Assembly: GCF_025823185.1 (NCBI RefSeq) | Contig: NZ_JACKVK010000008.1 | Coordinates: 856,312-920,311, forward strand | Direction of reading: 5' to 3' | DNA: 64,000 bases | Source: Mycobacterium yunnanensis | GTDB taxonomy: Bacteria; Actinomycetota; Actinomycetes; Mycobacteriales; Mycobacteriaceae | Part shown: one piece after another, positions 47,191 through 55,218 of the stretch | Layout of the letters: each line of letters opens with the position of its first letter | Position numbering within the stretch: position 1 is the stretch's first letter | Translations under genes and position numbers: made by a program | The notes under the pieces: generated by a model | Database searches by the model: none | What the model saw: only the letters and a program-made list of their open reading frames with translations | What the model was told of the DNA's origin: nothing

Positions 47191-48777
47191 ATGACCACAC
47201 CACATGGTGGGGGTAAGTCGCTCACCGGCGACGACGCCCACCTCCGCGTCCTCGGGTACGAGGGAGACTTCGACCGAAAGATCGGCCTGTGGTCGAACTT
47301 CGCGCTCGGCTTTCTCTACCTGTCCCCACTCGTCGGCGTGCTGTCGATGTTCACCCAGGCCCTTACGACGGCCGGTCCGCCGTCGATCCTGTGGCTGGTC
47401 ATTGCCATGGGGGGCCAGCTTCTGGTCGCCATGACCTTCGGTGAGATCGTCTCGCAGTTCCCGATCGCCGGCGGCCTGTACCAGTGGGCGCGCCGTCTGT
47501 GGAACGGGCAGTACGCATGGATCATGTCGTGGATCTACATCGCGGGTGTCATCATCGGGTGCACCACCACCGCCATGTTCAGCGCGGACTTCGTTCTGGC
47601 CCTGATACGTTCCGATTCCAACATCTCCTCGACCCCGCTGGAGCGGCTGATCGTCGCCACCGTGGTGATCCTGATCTGCCTGGCACTCAACTCGACTGGC
47701 TCGAAGACCCTCGCGACGATCGCCAAGGTCGGCCTGGCGGCCGAACTCGCCGGCATCATCGTGGTTGGTGTCTACCTTCTGATCTTCGCCCGCAAGAACG
47801 ACTTCTCGGTGCTGTTCCAGACCTTTGGCACCGGTGGAGAGGGCGGCTACCTAGGCGCCTTCGTCACCGCCGCAATCGTCGGCCTCGTCTTGTTCTACGG
47901 CTTCGAAGCATGTGGAGAGGTCGCGGAGGAAACCCCGAATCCAGCGCGGTCGATCCCTCGGTCGATGATGCTCACCGTCGTACTCGGCGGCGTTGCAGCG
48001 CTATTCGCCTTCGTCGGTTACATCTTGGCCGCACCCAACCTGCAACAGATCGTCGACGGCGAGGTGGCCAACCCCATCACCGCCATCCTGACGGCCACGT
48101 TCGGCGTCGTAGGCACGAAGGTCTTCCTCGTCATCGCCCTTACCTCGTTCTTGGCGTGCGTGATGGGACAGCAGGCGGCGGGCAGCCGGCTGATCTTCTC
48201 CTTCGCCCGCGACGACATGTTCCCCGGCAGCGCGATCTTCAAGAAGATCTCGGCCAAGAAGGTGCCGTTCAACGCGCTTCTGATCGTGACCGCCGTGCCG
48301 CTGGTGCTCTTCGTCCTGCTGTACTTCATGCCCGACGCACTGTTTCGCGTGGCGGCCTTCCAGATCTTGGCCGGCTACTTCGCCTTTCAGATGGTGGTCG
48401 TCGCGTCGCTGCGCGCGAAGGCCAAGGGCTGGAAGCCAGGTGGCCCGTGGACACTGGGCAAGTGGGGTTGGCCGGTCAACATCGGTGCGCTGGTCTACGG
48501 CGTGCTGTCGATGATCGTGCTGGCCCGCCCCAACGGGGACACCAGCCTGCCCTTCTTCGACCGGTGGATTGCCCTGATCGGATTCTTGATCGTGGCGGGT
48601 GTGGGTCTGGTCTATATGGTGGTCGCCAAGCCCTACCGGCACTCGAGCGCCCCGGAGGGCGACGCCGTCGAGATCGCCGACATCCTTCGGGACCACCGCG
48701 CCAAGCACGACACGGCGCAGGCCGCCGAGCAGGTGCCGCTGGCCGAGCCGAGCCGGCAGGCCACGGCCGTCGAATAG
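47191..48777 (+). CDS. APC-family amino acid/amine permease
   Basis: A 528-residue transporter with about twelve membrane helices. The N-terminal FDRKIGLWSNFALGFLYLSPLVGV and FPIAGGLYQWARRLWN are typical of the GABA/choline/ethanolamine-type APC subfamily; FYGFEACGEVAEETPNPARSIPRS is the conserved loop after helix 6. The ATG at 47191 has GAGGAGAAG upstream. Its regulatory region carries two TGCA-N4-GTGA sites, suggesting that it imports the substrate or a nitrogen-containing precursor of the local catabolic pathway. Confidence 0.88.
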   Translation: MTTPHGGGKSLTGDDAHLRVLGYEGDFDRKIGLWSNFALGFLYLSPLVGVLSMFTQALTTAGPPSILWLVIAMGGQLLVAMTFGEIVSQFPIAGGLYQWARRLWNGQYAWIMSWIYIAGVIIGCTTTAMFSADFVLALIRSDSNISSTPLERLIVATVVILICLALNSTGSKTLATIAKVGLAAELAGIIVVGVYLLIFARKNDFSVLFQTFGTGGEGGYLGAFVTAAIVGLVLFYGFEACGEVAEETPNPARSIPRSMMLTVVLGGVAALFAFVGYILAAPNLQQIVDGEVANPITAILTATFGVVGTKVFLVIALTSFLACVMGQQAAGSRLIFSFARDDMFPGSAIFKKISAKKVPFNALLIVTAVPLVLFVLLYFMPDALFRVAAFQILAGYFAFQMVVVASLRAKAKGWKPGGPWTLGKWGWPVNIGALVYGVLSMIVLARPNGDTSLPFFDRWIALIGFLIVAGVGLVYMVVAKPYRHSSAPEGDAVEIADILRDHRAKHDTAQAAEQVPLAEPSRQATAVE

Positions 48778-48790
48778 TCGCACGACCGTC

Positions 48791-48822
48791 GGCGCCGTTC
48801 GGAGTCCCCTCCGGACGGCGCC
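48791..48822 (+). terminator. Terminator hairpin after the APC permease
   Basis: A 14-bp stem, GGCGCCGTTCGGAG with CTCCGGACGGCGCC (one G-T wobble), closes a 4-base loop 13 bp after the stop codon. Confidence 0.7.
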
Positions 48823-48859
48823 GTTCGGTGTGCCAAGACCACTGTGACGCAACGCGCAA

Positions 48860-48890
48860 GCAGCCCTCCCGCACCGAGCGGGAGGACTGC
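48860..48890. terminator. Second hairpin, between the APC permease and the convergent SDR
   Basis: An 8-bp stem CCTCCCGC/GCGGGAGG around ACCGA is extended, after one mismatch, by GCAG/CTGC. It lies 15 bp from the stop of the convergent SDR gene and probably ends that transcript. Confidence 0.6.
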
Positions 48891-48904
48891 CGTTCCTCGA
48901 CCAC

Positions 48905-49738
48905 CTAGGACTTGACGATGAACCCCGCATCGACGACCAGCGTGGTGGCCGTGATGTAGCGACCGGGTTCGGTCACCAGATAGAGGATCGCATTGCTGAC
49001 GTCTCGTGGTTCGATCCACGGAACCGGCAACAGATGGGTGTCGGCGAACGTGCCGATGACGTCGTCACGTGTCGGTCGTTCCAGATCGGGTCGAAACAGC
49101 CCGTAGACGAAGTCGTTGTTGATCATGTGGGTGTCGACGCAGGTGGGATTGACCGAATTGACACGGATTCGGTGACGTCCCAATTCTCGAGCCAATGAGG
49201 TCATCAATCCCGTGACCCCGTGCTTCGACGCCGCGTACGAGGAGATGTTCTCCGCGCCCTTGAGTGCCTCGGTGGAACCGATGAACACGATGCTGCCGCC
49301 CTCGTCCTGCGAGATGAGCTGTGGGATGGCGGCTTTGACCGTGTGGAAGACGCCGTTGAGGTTGATGTCGACCATCTCCCGCCAATCCCGTGGGCTGATC
49401 TCCCAGGTCTTGGCACCCGAGCAGATGCCCGCGTTGGGGATGACCACGTCGACCCGACCAAATCGCTCCAGACCCCTGTCGAAGACGTCGCGCACCTGTT
49501 CGTAGTCCCGCGTGTCGGCGACGTCGACGAAGATCTCGCCGCCGATCTCCTCCACCAGACGGACCGTCTCCCGTAGGTCGTCCTCGGAGGCGCCGGGATA
49601 CGCCGTCGAGGTCGGCTTGGCGCACAGGTCGAGCCCGATGATCGCGGCTCCCTCCTGCGCAAGGGTCAACGCATGAGACCGACCCTGTCCGCGTGCGACA
49701 CCCGTGATGAAGGCGACTTTGCCGTTGAGCTGACCCAT
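48905..49738 (-). CDS. Mycofactocin-type SDR family oxidoreductase
   Basis: A 277-residue SDR. The cofactor loop GVARGQGRSHALTLAQEG (the RGQGRSHA form) and the insertions near residues 45-65 are typical of the mycofactocin-dependent subfamily, which keeps NAD tightly bound and passes electrons to mycofactocin. The catalytic SSYAASK motif is intact, with Ser in FIGSTEA. The substrate is an unknown secondary alcohol. It is downstream of the LLM gene (7-bp gap), so the two are one operon. Confidence 0.9.
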   Translation of the reverse strand: MGQLNGKVAFITGVARGQGRSHALTLAQEGAAIIGLDLCAKPTSTAYPGASEDDLRETVRLVEEIGGEIFVDVADTRDYEQVRDVFDRGLERFGRVDVVIPNAGICSGAKTWEISPRDWREMVDINLNGVFHTVKAAIPQLISQDEGGSIVFIGSTEALKGAENISSYAASKHGVTGLMTSLARELGRHRIRVNSVNPTCVDTHMINNDFVYGLFRPDLERPTRDDVIGTFADTHLLPVPWIEPRDVSNAILYLVTEPGRYITATTLVVDAGFIVKS

Positions 49739-49745
49739 GTTTCTC

Positions 49746-50693
49746 CTATCGTCGACGTGCTTCCCGTGGCGCCACGCGTGTCGTGGAACGCGCCATCAGA
49801 TGGGGGAGGACTCGGGCGCCAAACTGCGCGATTTGGTCCTCTTCTCGCCCTCGGACGGGTTGCAGCACCACACGGTCTGCGCCACCGTCGGCGAGCCGCT
49901 GAATCGATTCGAGACACGTCGCCGCGTCGCCCGACACGCTCAATTCTGAGATCGATTCCCGGGGCGGCGAATTCTGGAACCGGTCACCGAGTTGGTGGGC
50001 CATCGACGGCTTGCCTAGTGCGGTGTGGACCGTGGGCCAGATGCGGTCGCATGCGGCTGAAGGATCGTCGTCGTCGAGACTGCACCAGGTGAACACCGTG
50101 ATCGGCAGCTCGGGTCCGAGCGTCTCGCGTACCTGCGCGACGTAGCCCGGAGACGACCCCTCGGCGAGGATGACGCCGAGCCCGAGCGTCTTCGCCAGTT
50201 CGACGCCCCGTGGGCCGCGAACGCCGAGACTCAGCGGGGGCGTCACCAGAGGTGGGTGGTCGAGACGCACCCCGTCGAGGTGTACGTGGCGGCCGTCGAC
50301 GCTCACGCGACGTCCCGCGAGAAGCTCGTGCACTGCTTCGGACACCTCGGCCATGCATGTCATGAGGCTGTCGGGATGCTGACCTACCTGACGTAGCCAC
50401 CGCGGCATGCCGTGACCGATGCCGGCATGGAATCTGTTGCCGGACAGGCGCGCAAGTGATGCAAACTCCATGGCGAGGTACATCGGGTTGCGCACCGCGG
50501 CGGGAGCGATGCCGAGACCGACCTCGACCCGGTTGGTGACGGCGAGAGCCGCGGCGACCTGGGCGATGCCCCCCGCCAGGCCCAAGTCCTCGCAGAACCA
50601 CAGCTCGTCGAAGCGGGCGGCCTCGACCAACCGGCTCAACGCCATCACGTCGTCTGCCGGGCGTGCGTCGACCTTGAATCCCAAGGATGCCAT
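49746..50693 (-). CDS. LLM-class flavin/F420-dependent oxidoreductase
   Basis: A 315-residue TIM-barrel enzyme of the luciferase-like monooxygenase class. Typical blocks are RLVEAARFDELWFCED, ALAVTNRVEVGLGIAPAAVRNP, GNRFHAGIGHGMPRWLRQVG and LSLGVRGPRGVELAKTLGLGVILAEGSSP. In mycobacteria, many such proteins use F420 and others use FMN; the cofactor is not decided here. I chose the ATG at 50693; the open frame extends to 50744. It is the first gene of a two-gene operon with the mycofactocin SDR, an oxidation pair of the kind often seen together. Confidence 0.85.
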   Translation of the reverse strand: MASLGFKVDARPADDVMALSRLVEAARFDELWFCEDLGLAGGIAQVAAALAVTNRVEVGLGIAPAAVRNPMYLAMEFASLARLSGNRFHAGIGHGMPRWLRQVGQHPDSLMTCMAEVSEAVHELLAGRRVSVDGRHVHLDGVRLDHPPLVTPPLSLGVRGPRGVELAKTLGLGVILAEGSSPGYVAQVRETLGPELPITVFTWCSLDDDDPSAACDRIWPTVHTALGKPSMAHQLGDRFQNSPPRESISELSVSGDAATCLESIQRLADGGADRVVLQPVRGREEDQIAQFGARVLPHLMARSTTRVAPREARRR

Positions 50694-50760
50694 GACATCA
50701 GCCTGTCGAGCCGGTCGTCGGACTGTAAGGCGCAATCCGTGCAAGCCTCACCTGGCAGGG

Positions 50761-50772
50761 TGCACACAGTGA
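50761..50772 (+). promoter_or_regulatory. TGCA-N4-GTGA site between the LLM and GDSL genes
   Basis: TGCACACAGTGA lies 65 bp before the GDSL gene and 67 bp upstream of the divergent LLM gene. A related inverted form (GTGCAAGCCTCAC at 50739-50751) is adjacent, so either gene could be the target. Confidence 0.45.
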
Positions 50773-50836
50773 AGCCCGAATCACGCGGGTCATCCCGGTA
50801 TCGTTTGGCGACAACATCTTTAGAGGGGGCGGGGAC

Positions 50837-51856
50837 ATGGTCAGTTCGATCATCAGGCGCACGTTGGCATCAGGCGCGAGCGCGGTACTGCTGGCGGCCG
50901 GTGCGGTGCCATCGGAGGCGCATGCGGATACGGCGGATGGACCCGCGATCACCCAGGCGGTGTTCTTCGGCGACAGCCTGACTGACGCGGGCACATATGG
51001 CTTCCGGTTCACCACGATGCCGGGGAGGACGTGGGCGCAGCACGTCGCGGAGCGGCTCGGCCAATCAGAGGAGCCCAACGAGCACGTCACCTCGTATGGC
51101 GATGTCTACCAGGGCAAGCCGGGTCTGCCAGGGCCGGGCGGGTTGAACTACGCCGAGGGTGGCGCGCGGGCCAACAGCGCCTATTCGACGGTGTCGGACG
51201 ATCCCGAGGGCACGCCGATCTCGACGGTGGTGCAGGTCGACCGCTACATGCGACAGCACGGGTCGTTCACGCCGAACCAGGTGGTCACCCTCTACGTCGG
51301 CACCAACGACGTGGCCTACGACTACGACCCGACCAAGAACCCGGAACTCGCGCAGTCCCTGCGCGACGACGTGTCTGCTGGCGAGGACGTCATGGTCAGT
51401 GCACGGGCGCGGGTGCAGACCGCGGCCGTCGACGAGGCGCAGACCGCTAGGACGATCCTCGACAACGGTGCGCACCGACTCCTGGTGTTCAAGCTGTTCG
51501 ACACCAGCCTGGACCCGTGGTTCCGCACGGACGCGGCCCGCCGGTACGTCGGCGAGCTCGGCGCGGTGTACAACCAGACATTGCTGGCGTCGTTGCCACC
51601 CGATCCGCGAATCCAGATCGTCGACACCGAGGCGTTCGTGAACGACTTGCTGCAGAACGCAGACCGCTACGGGTTCACCCACGGTGCCAATGAGGACGCG
51701 TGCGCCAAGCCCGATCAGGACTACTGCGACGCATCGCAGATGAAGTCCCCAGACGCCGACCGCACCTACGTGTTCGCCGCTGCGGAGCACATGACCACGC
51801 ATGCCAACGAGTTGCTCGGCGAGTACGTCCTGCGGCAGATCGGCTTGGCGGAGTAG
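50837..51856 (+). CDS. Secreted SGNH/GDSL-type esterase-like protein
   Basis: A 339-residue exported protein with a signal peptide (about 1-29, ending AHA). SGNH blocks are present: FFGDSLTDAG (nucleophile Ser near 48), the Gly block LNYAEGGARANSAY, and YVGTNDVAY with the oxyanion Asn. In the last block, where active GDSL enzymes have DxxH, the sequence reads AAEHMTTH: the His is there but the Asp is not. Activity may therefore be reduced or supported by another residue. The ATG has a strong G-rich ribosome site. Substrates of the family are lipids or acyl esters. Confidence 0.85.
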   Translation: MVSSIIRRTLASGASAVLLAAGAVPSEAHADTADGPAITQAVFFGDSLTDAGTYGFRFTTMPGRTWAQHVAERLGQSEEPNEHVTSYGDVYQGKPGLPGPGGLNYAEGGARANSAYSTVSDDPEGTPISTVVQVDRYMRQHGSFTPNQVVTLYVGTNDVAYDYDPTKNPELAQSLRDDVSAGEDVMVSARARVQTAAVDEAQTARTILDNGAHRLLVFKLFDTSLDPWFRTDAARRYVGELGAVYNQTLLASLPPDPRIQIVDTEAFVNDLLQNADRYGFTHGANEDACAKPDQDYCDASQMKSPDADRTYVFAAAEHMTTHANELLGEYVLRQIGLAE

Positions 51857-52165
51857 CGCTCCTGGTTCGCCGAGCGTGCCAGCCGCCGACCGTTTCGTCG
51901 TTTGCCACTCGTGTCGTCTCATCCGGCGTGCCCGAACCGGACGGCACGCGTGTACGCCAACGGAGCTGTGAGTCGGTTGTCAGCTCGAGAACAGACGGCC
52001 GTGAATTGCATTCACCGTCAATACGATTCCGATGCCTCCGTCCATTTCCCAACTATTACGCGCCGTCGCGATGCGGTTTGGCCCACGGGGGATGTGGATA
52101 TCTAATCGTCACCTTCGGCGATTTGCCCGAGGCGCCAATTCCTGTGTTCCGAATGGAGAAGAACC
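51857..52165 (+). promoter_or_regulatory. Gene-free region before the small secreted protein
   Basis: About 310 bp without a convincing gene. It is less GC-rich near 52010-52110, where promoter elements for the small secreted protein are likely, but I cannot name a clear -35/-10 pair. GGAGAAG at 52155-52161 is the ribosome binding site. Confidence 0.35.
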
Positions 52166-52408
52166 ATGTCCAAGAAATTCCTCGCAGCGCTCGCGGCCCT
52201 CGCGACCACGGCCGTTGCACCCGTGATGATGGCGCCGTTGGCCAGTGCCGACGACGGATCGTGCAACCCCGATCCGACTGTCACCGTGTGCGACGACGGT
52301 GGCAGCGCCGCAATCGTGGCCACACCTCCCCAGGTAGACCCGGGGCCACAGAACGGTCCCTACGGTCCCGCGGGTAGCACGGCACCGGTCGGGGGCAGCG
52401 GTCTCTGA
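52166..52408 (+). CDS. Small secreted protein of unknown function
   Basis: An 80-residue protein with a clear signal peptide (MSKKFLAALAALATTAV..., cleavage after ASA near residue 28). The short mature part has two cysteines (SCNPDPTVTVCDDG), which could form a disulfide, then a Pro/Gly-rich tail (PPQVDPGPQNGPYGPAG). The ATG has a good GGAGAAG site. I do not recognise the family. It is convergent with the HNH gene. Confidence 0.7.
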   Translation: MSKKFLAALAALATTAVAPVMMAPLASADDGSCNPDPTVTVCDDGGSAAIVATPPQVDPGPQNGPYGPAGSTAPVGGSGL

Positions 52409-52433
52409 TCGGCGCCGGCACGGGCGTATTCGC

Positions 52434-54194
52434 TCAGACCTCAGGTCTCGTTGAGTTGCCGTTCGGCGGCGATGCGATGGGCCTGATCTTGGGCGCGGGT
52501 GGTTCTGCGGCGGGGCATGGTGAGCCCGGCGGTGTGCGGTGTGGGTCGTCCGGTCGTCGTGACCGTGGCGGTGGGTGCGGACAGTTCGGGGAACAGCAGT
52601 CGGCTGCCCGGCGTGGTGACGAACTCTTGGCCGTCGGGTGCGGTCCAGATGACGGTGCCGTCGTCCAGTTGCCTGTCTCGCCAACCATTCTCACCACCCC
52701 AGAACGTCTTGAGTAGGTGGTGTCGACGGCAACGGTGCCGTCGTCCAGTTGCCTGTCTCGCCAACCATTCTCACCACCCCAGAACGTCTTGAGTAGGTGG
52801 TGTCGACGGCAGACGCATTTGAGGTTGGAGGCCGCGGTCGGTCCGTGTGGCCACGGAATCGTGTGATCGACGTCGGTCTGGCTGGCGGGCACACGGCAGC
52901 CCGGGAAGCGGCACGTCATGTCGCGGCAGCGGATGAAGTCGGCCAGCTTCTTCGACGGTCGGTACCGATTCTCTGGTGGGGCTTGCCCGGGGTGCACGAT
53001 GCGGGTGATGGTCGCCCCGACGGCGGCGCGGCAGGCGACGGCACCGGGCAGGAATTGGCCGCCCATCATCGCCGCGGGGCGCAGTGAGGCCAGCCGGGCG
53101 GGAGCTGGGGTCATCGCCTCGGTGAGGGTGAGGTCGCGAAGGGGCTTGTCGAACAGCGGCGGCTCGTCCCCGTCGATGGCGTCACGCTCGGCGTGGGAAG
53201 CAGGCGCAGCTGCGCGTGATTCACGTCGCGGCGCGGTTTGAGCGGACACGGGCAAGGAATCGACTCCGTCGCCTGCAGTCTGGTCAGATACCTCGGGCTC
53301 ACCATCATCCTTCGGTACGTCGTCCCGTGGCGGCGCCGGTGTCTCTGGCCTCGACGCAGGCGGCTCGGGCTCCGGCGTCGCGGTCGGCTCAGCCAGCGTC
53401 TCGTCGCTGGCGATCACGTAGACCACCACGCCGGTGGCGGGCGGGTTCTGCGCCGCTTGGCAGTCGTCCTTGCCGCACAGGCAGGCCATCCGGTCGGTCC
53501 CGATGGCCCCGATGGCGTCGGCACGCAACTGGTCGGCGGTCCTCGGATCGGCTGGGCAGACGGTGGCGGCCAGGTTCTTCAGTCGTGTCTGGAATGCTTT
53601 GGCGTCGTGGGCGAACAGGGTGGCCAAGATGGTGGCCAGGCCGCTGCCGTCCTCCTCGATCCTGACGTCGACGGAGCGACCCCGTGCCTTGGTCTCGTCC
53701 CGTCGGAGGGCCTGCGGGTCGACCTGGTGGACGAAGAAGTCGATGGCCTTCTCGGTCTTGTCGACCGACCGCGGCTCCCAGTCCCCGAACGCCTGCGCCA
53801 GCAGGCCGTCCAACGCCCGCAGTGCGTCGGGGTCAATCACGAGGGCGCCGCGGTGCACGACGGTCTTCACCAACGCGTAGGTGATGAGGCCCTCGGCGAA
53901 CACCGCGGCCACTTTCGGGAACCGGTCGTGCAGTGCGACCGCGATCAACAGTTGGTGGGTGGCGGTGCCGGGGGTGATGTTTTGTGCGGCGCCGATGTGG
54001 GCGGCGACGGCGTCGAGGTTGTCGAGGCACCATTGGTCGCGGTCGGCGGACCCGGAGGCGGCATGTGCCTCGTCGAGCATGGCGGCCATCGTCGCCACCC
54101 GGTGGGCGCAGGCCGCGTTCTCCACCCGTGCCCACGTCGACAGCGCCCCGGCACCGCGGGTGCCGGTCGTGGCGTCCACCAGGTCGTCGAACAT
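52434..54194 (-). CDS. DUF222/HNH endonuclease (13E12 family), C-terminus altered by a tandem duplication
   Basis: A 586-residue member of the 13E12/REP family: an N-terminal DUF222 helical domain (about 1-240), an acidic/Pro-rich linker, then an HNH nuclease motif ([21 protein letters not shown] ... [11 protein letters not shown]) near 440-490. An 80-bp perfect tandem duplication (52652-52811) follows the HNH core. Because 80 is not a multiple of three, everything after the second copy is read in the wrong frame and the tail is low-complexity. Without it the protein would end at 52441 with [11 protein letters not shown]. The HNH residues are retained. Confidence 0.85.
   Translation of the reverse strand: MFDDLVDATTGTRGAGALSTWARVENAACAHRVATMAAMLDEAHAASGSADRDQWCLDNLDAVAAHIGAAQNITPGTATHQLLIAVALHDRFPKVAAVFAEGLITYALVKTVVHRGALVIDPDALRALDGLLAQAFGDWEPRSVDKTEKAIDFFVHQVDPQALRRDETKARGRSVDVRIEEDGSGLATILATLFAHDAKAFQTRLKNLAATVCPADPRTADQLRADAIGAIGTDRMACLCGKDDCQAAQNPPATGVVVYVIASDETLAEPTATPEPEPPASRPETPAPPRDDVPKDDGEPEVSDQTAGDGVDSLPVSAQTAPRRESRAAAPASHAERDAIDGDEPPLFDKPLRDLTLTEAMTPAPARLASLRPAAMMGGQFLPGAVACRAAVGATITRIVHPGQAPPENRYRPSKKLADFIRCRDMTCRFPGCRVPASQTDVDHTIPWPHGPTAASNLKCVCRRHHLLKTFWGGENGWRDRQLDDGTVAVDTTYSRRSGVVRMVGETGNWTTAPSSGPHPTAKSSSPRRAADCCSPNCPHPPPRSRRPDDPHRTPPGSPCPAAEPPAPKIRPIASPPNGNSTRPEV
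52652..52811. repeat. Perfect 80-bp tandem duplication inside the HNH gene
   Basis: Bases 52652-52731 and 52732-52811 are identical. The unit encodes the end of the HNH motif ([21 protein letters not shown]) on the minus strand. Perfect identity indicates a recent event, or an assembly artefact. Confidence 0.95.
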
Positions 54195-54315
54195 GAACCC
54201 AGTTTACGGCGCGGGTACGACGAAAAGCGTTCTGCTACAGGCGTTCTGTGGATGAACGCCGGACTGTGGACAACCCCGGCCAAGCGCCCGCAAATGCCGG
54301 TACCGAGTGCTATTG

Positions 54316-55161
54316 CTACGGCTTGAGCAGCGCGACGACCTTGTTCTCCAGTTCCACCGGATCGTCGGCGAACGGGTCGAGGACGCCGGCCTTGGGTAGC
54401 GCGACCTGCGGGTCGGCGAAGTCGCGGTAGGCCTTGTCGCCGGCCAGTTCGTGCAACAGGTAACCCGTCAGCAGGGCACGCACGATCTTCTGGGTGCCCT
54501 TGTCGGCGCCCGGCAGCTTGAACGCCCGGGCCACGCGACGGCCCTCGACCAAACCACCCGCGGTCACCTTGTCGACCTGGCGCAGCGTCGCGGGTCGCCA
54601 TGCCCTGGCCAGTTCGACGGCGTTGGATCGCAGCGACATCGGATCACCCGGGTCGGAGAGGATCAGGCCGGGTACCCGCAGCGACGACGCGGGCTGCTGG
54701 GTCGCAGGCTTGGTGACGGTGGGAAACACCGCCGCGGCGCACTTGACCCGGCCCGACATCCCGGCCGCGGCGAATACGGCCGCCGAGCCGCCGAAACCGT
54801 GGCCGGCGACCCCCAGCTTGGTGGGATGCACGCTGATCTGACCCGGTCCCAGGCGTACGCCGGAGATGATGTCCAGCGTCGTCCCGAGGTCGTACGCCAG
54901 GTTGAGCACCGACGGCGCGAAGCCCGTCTCGGTGCTGGGTGCGGCGGCGACGATGCCCCAGGACGCCAGGTGTTCCAGGGTTCCTGCGTACCGGTCTGCG
55001 GCGACCAGCCAGTCGTGCCCGAACGCCACACCGGGGAGGTTCATCCCCTTCTCGGGGGCGTAGACCAGCCCTGGCAGACCGGCAAACGCGAGGTCGCCGC
55101 GCAACACGCGGTGCGGTCCCCGGCGGGTCAACGCAGCGAAGAGCTTCTTCGTCTTGGCCAC
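54316..55161 (-). CDS. Alpha/beta-hydrolase-fold protein (Rv3438-like)
   Basis: A protein of about 281 residues with a dienelactone-hydrolase/chlorophyllase-like fold, in the genomic position of Rv3438. The strand before the nucleophile elbow is present (LGVAGHGFGGSAAVFAAA), but the elbow reads GHGFG with Gly where Ser is expected; LILSDPGDP may carry the acid residue. Catalysis by the usual triad is therefore doubtful. The GTG at 55161 gives the N-terminus VAKTKKLFAALTRRGPHRVLRGD; the frame is open to 55179. It is divergent from glmS, with only 57 bp between. Confidence 0.8.
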   Translation of the reverse strand: MAKTKKLFAALTRRGPHRVLRGDLAFAGLPGLVYAPEKGMNLPGVAFGHDWLVAADRYAGTLEHLASWGIVAAAPSTETGFAPSVLNLAYDLGTTLDIISGVRLGPGQISVHPTKLGVAGHGFGGSAAVFAAAGMSGRVKCAAAVFPTVTKPATQQPASSLRVPGLILSDPGDPMSLRSNAVELARAWRPATLRQVDKVTAGGLVEGRRVARAFKLPGADKGTQKIVRALLTGYLLHELAGDKAYRDFADPQVALPKAGVLDPFADDPVELENKVVALLKP

Positions 55162-55218
55162 CCGATGACCGTAGCTCACACCAGGTCGGCAGGACGTCTT
55201 GCACTACCCTGAACAGTC

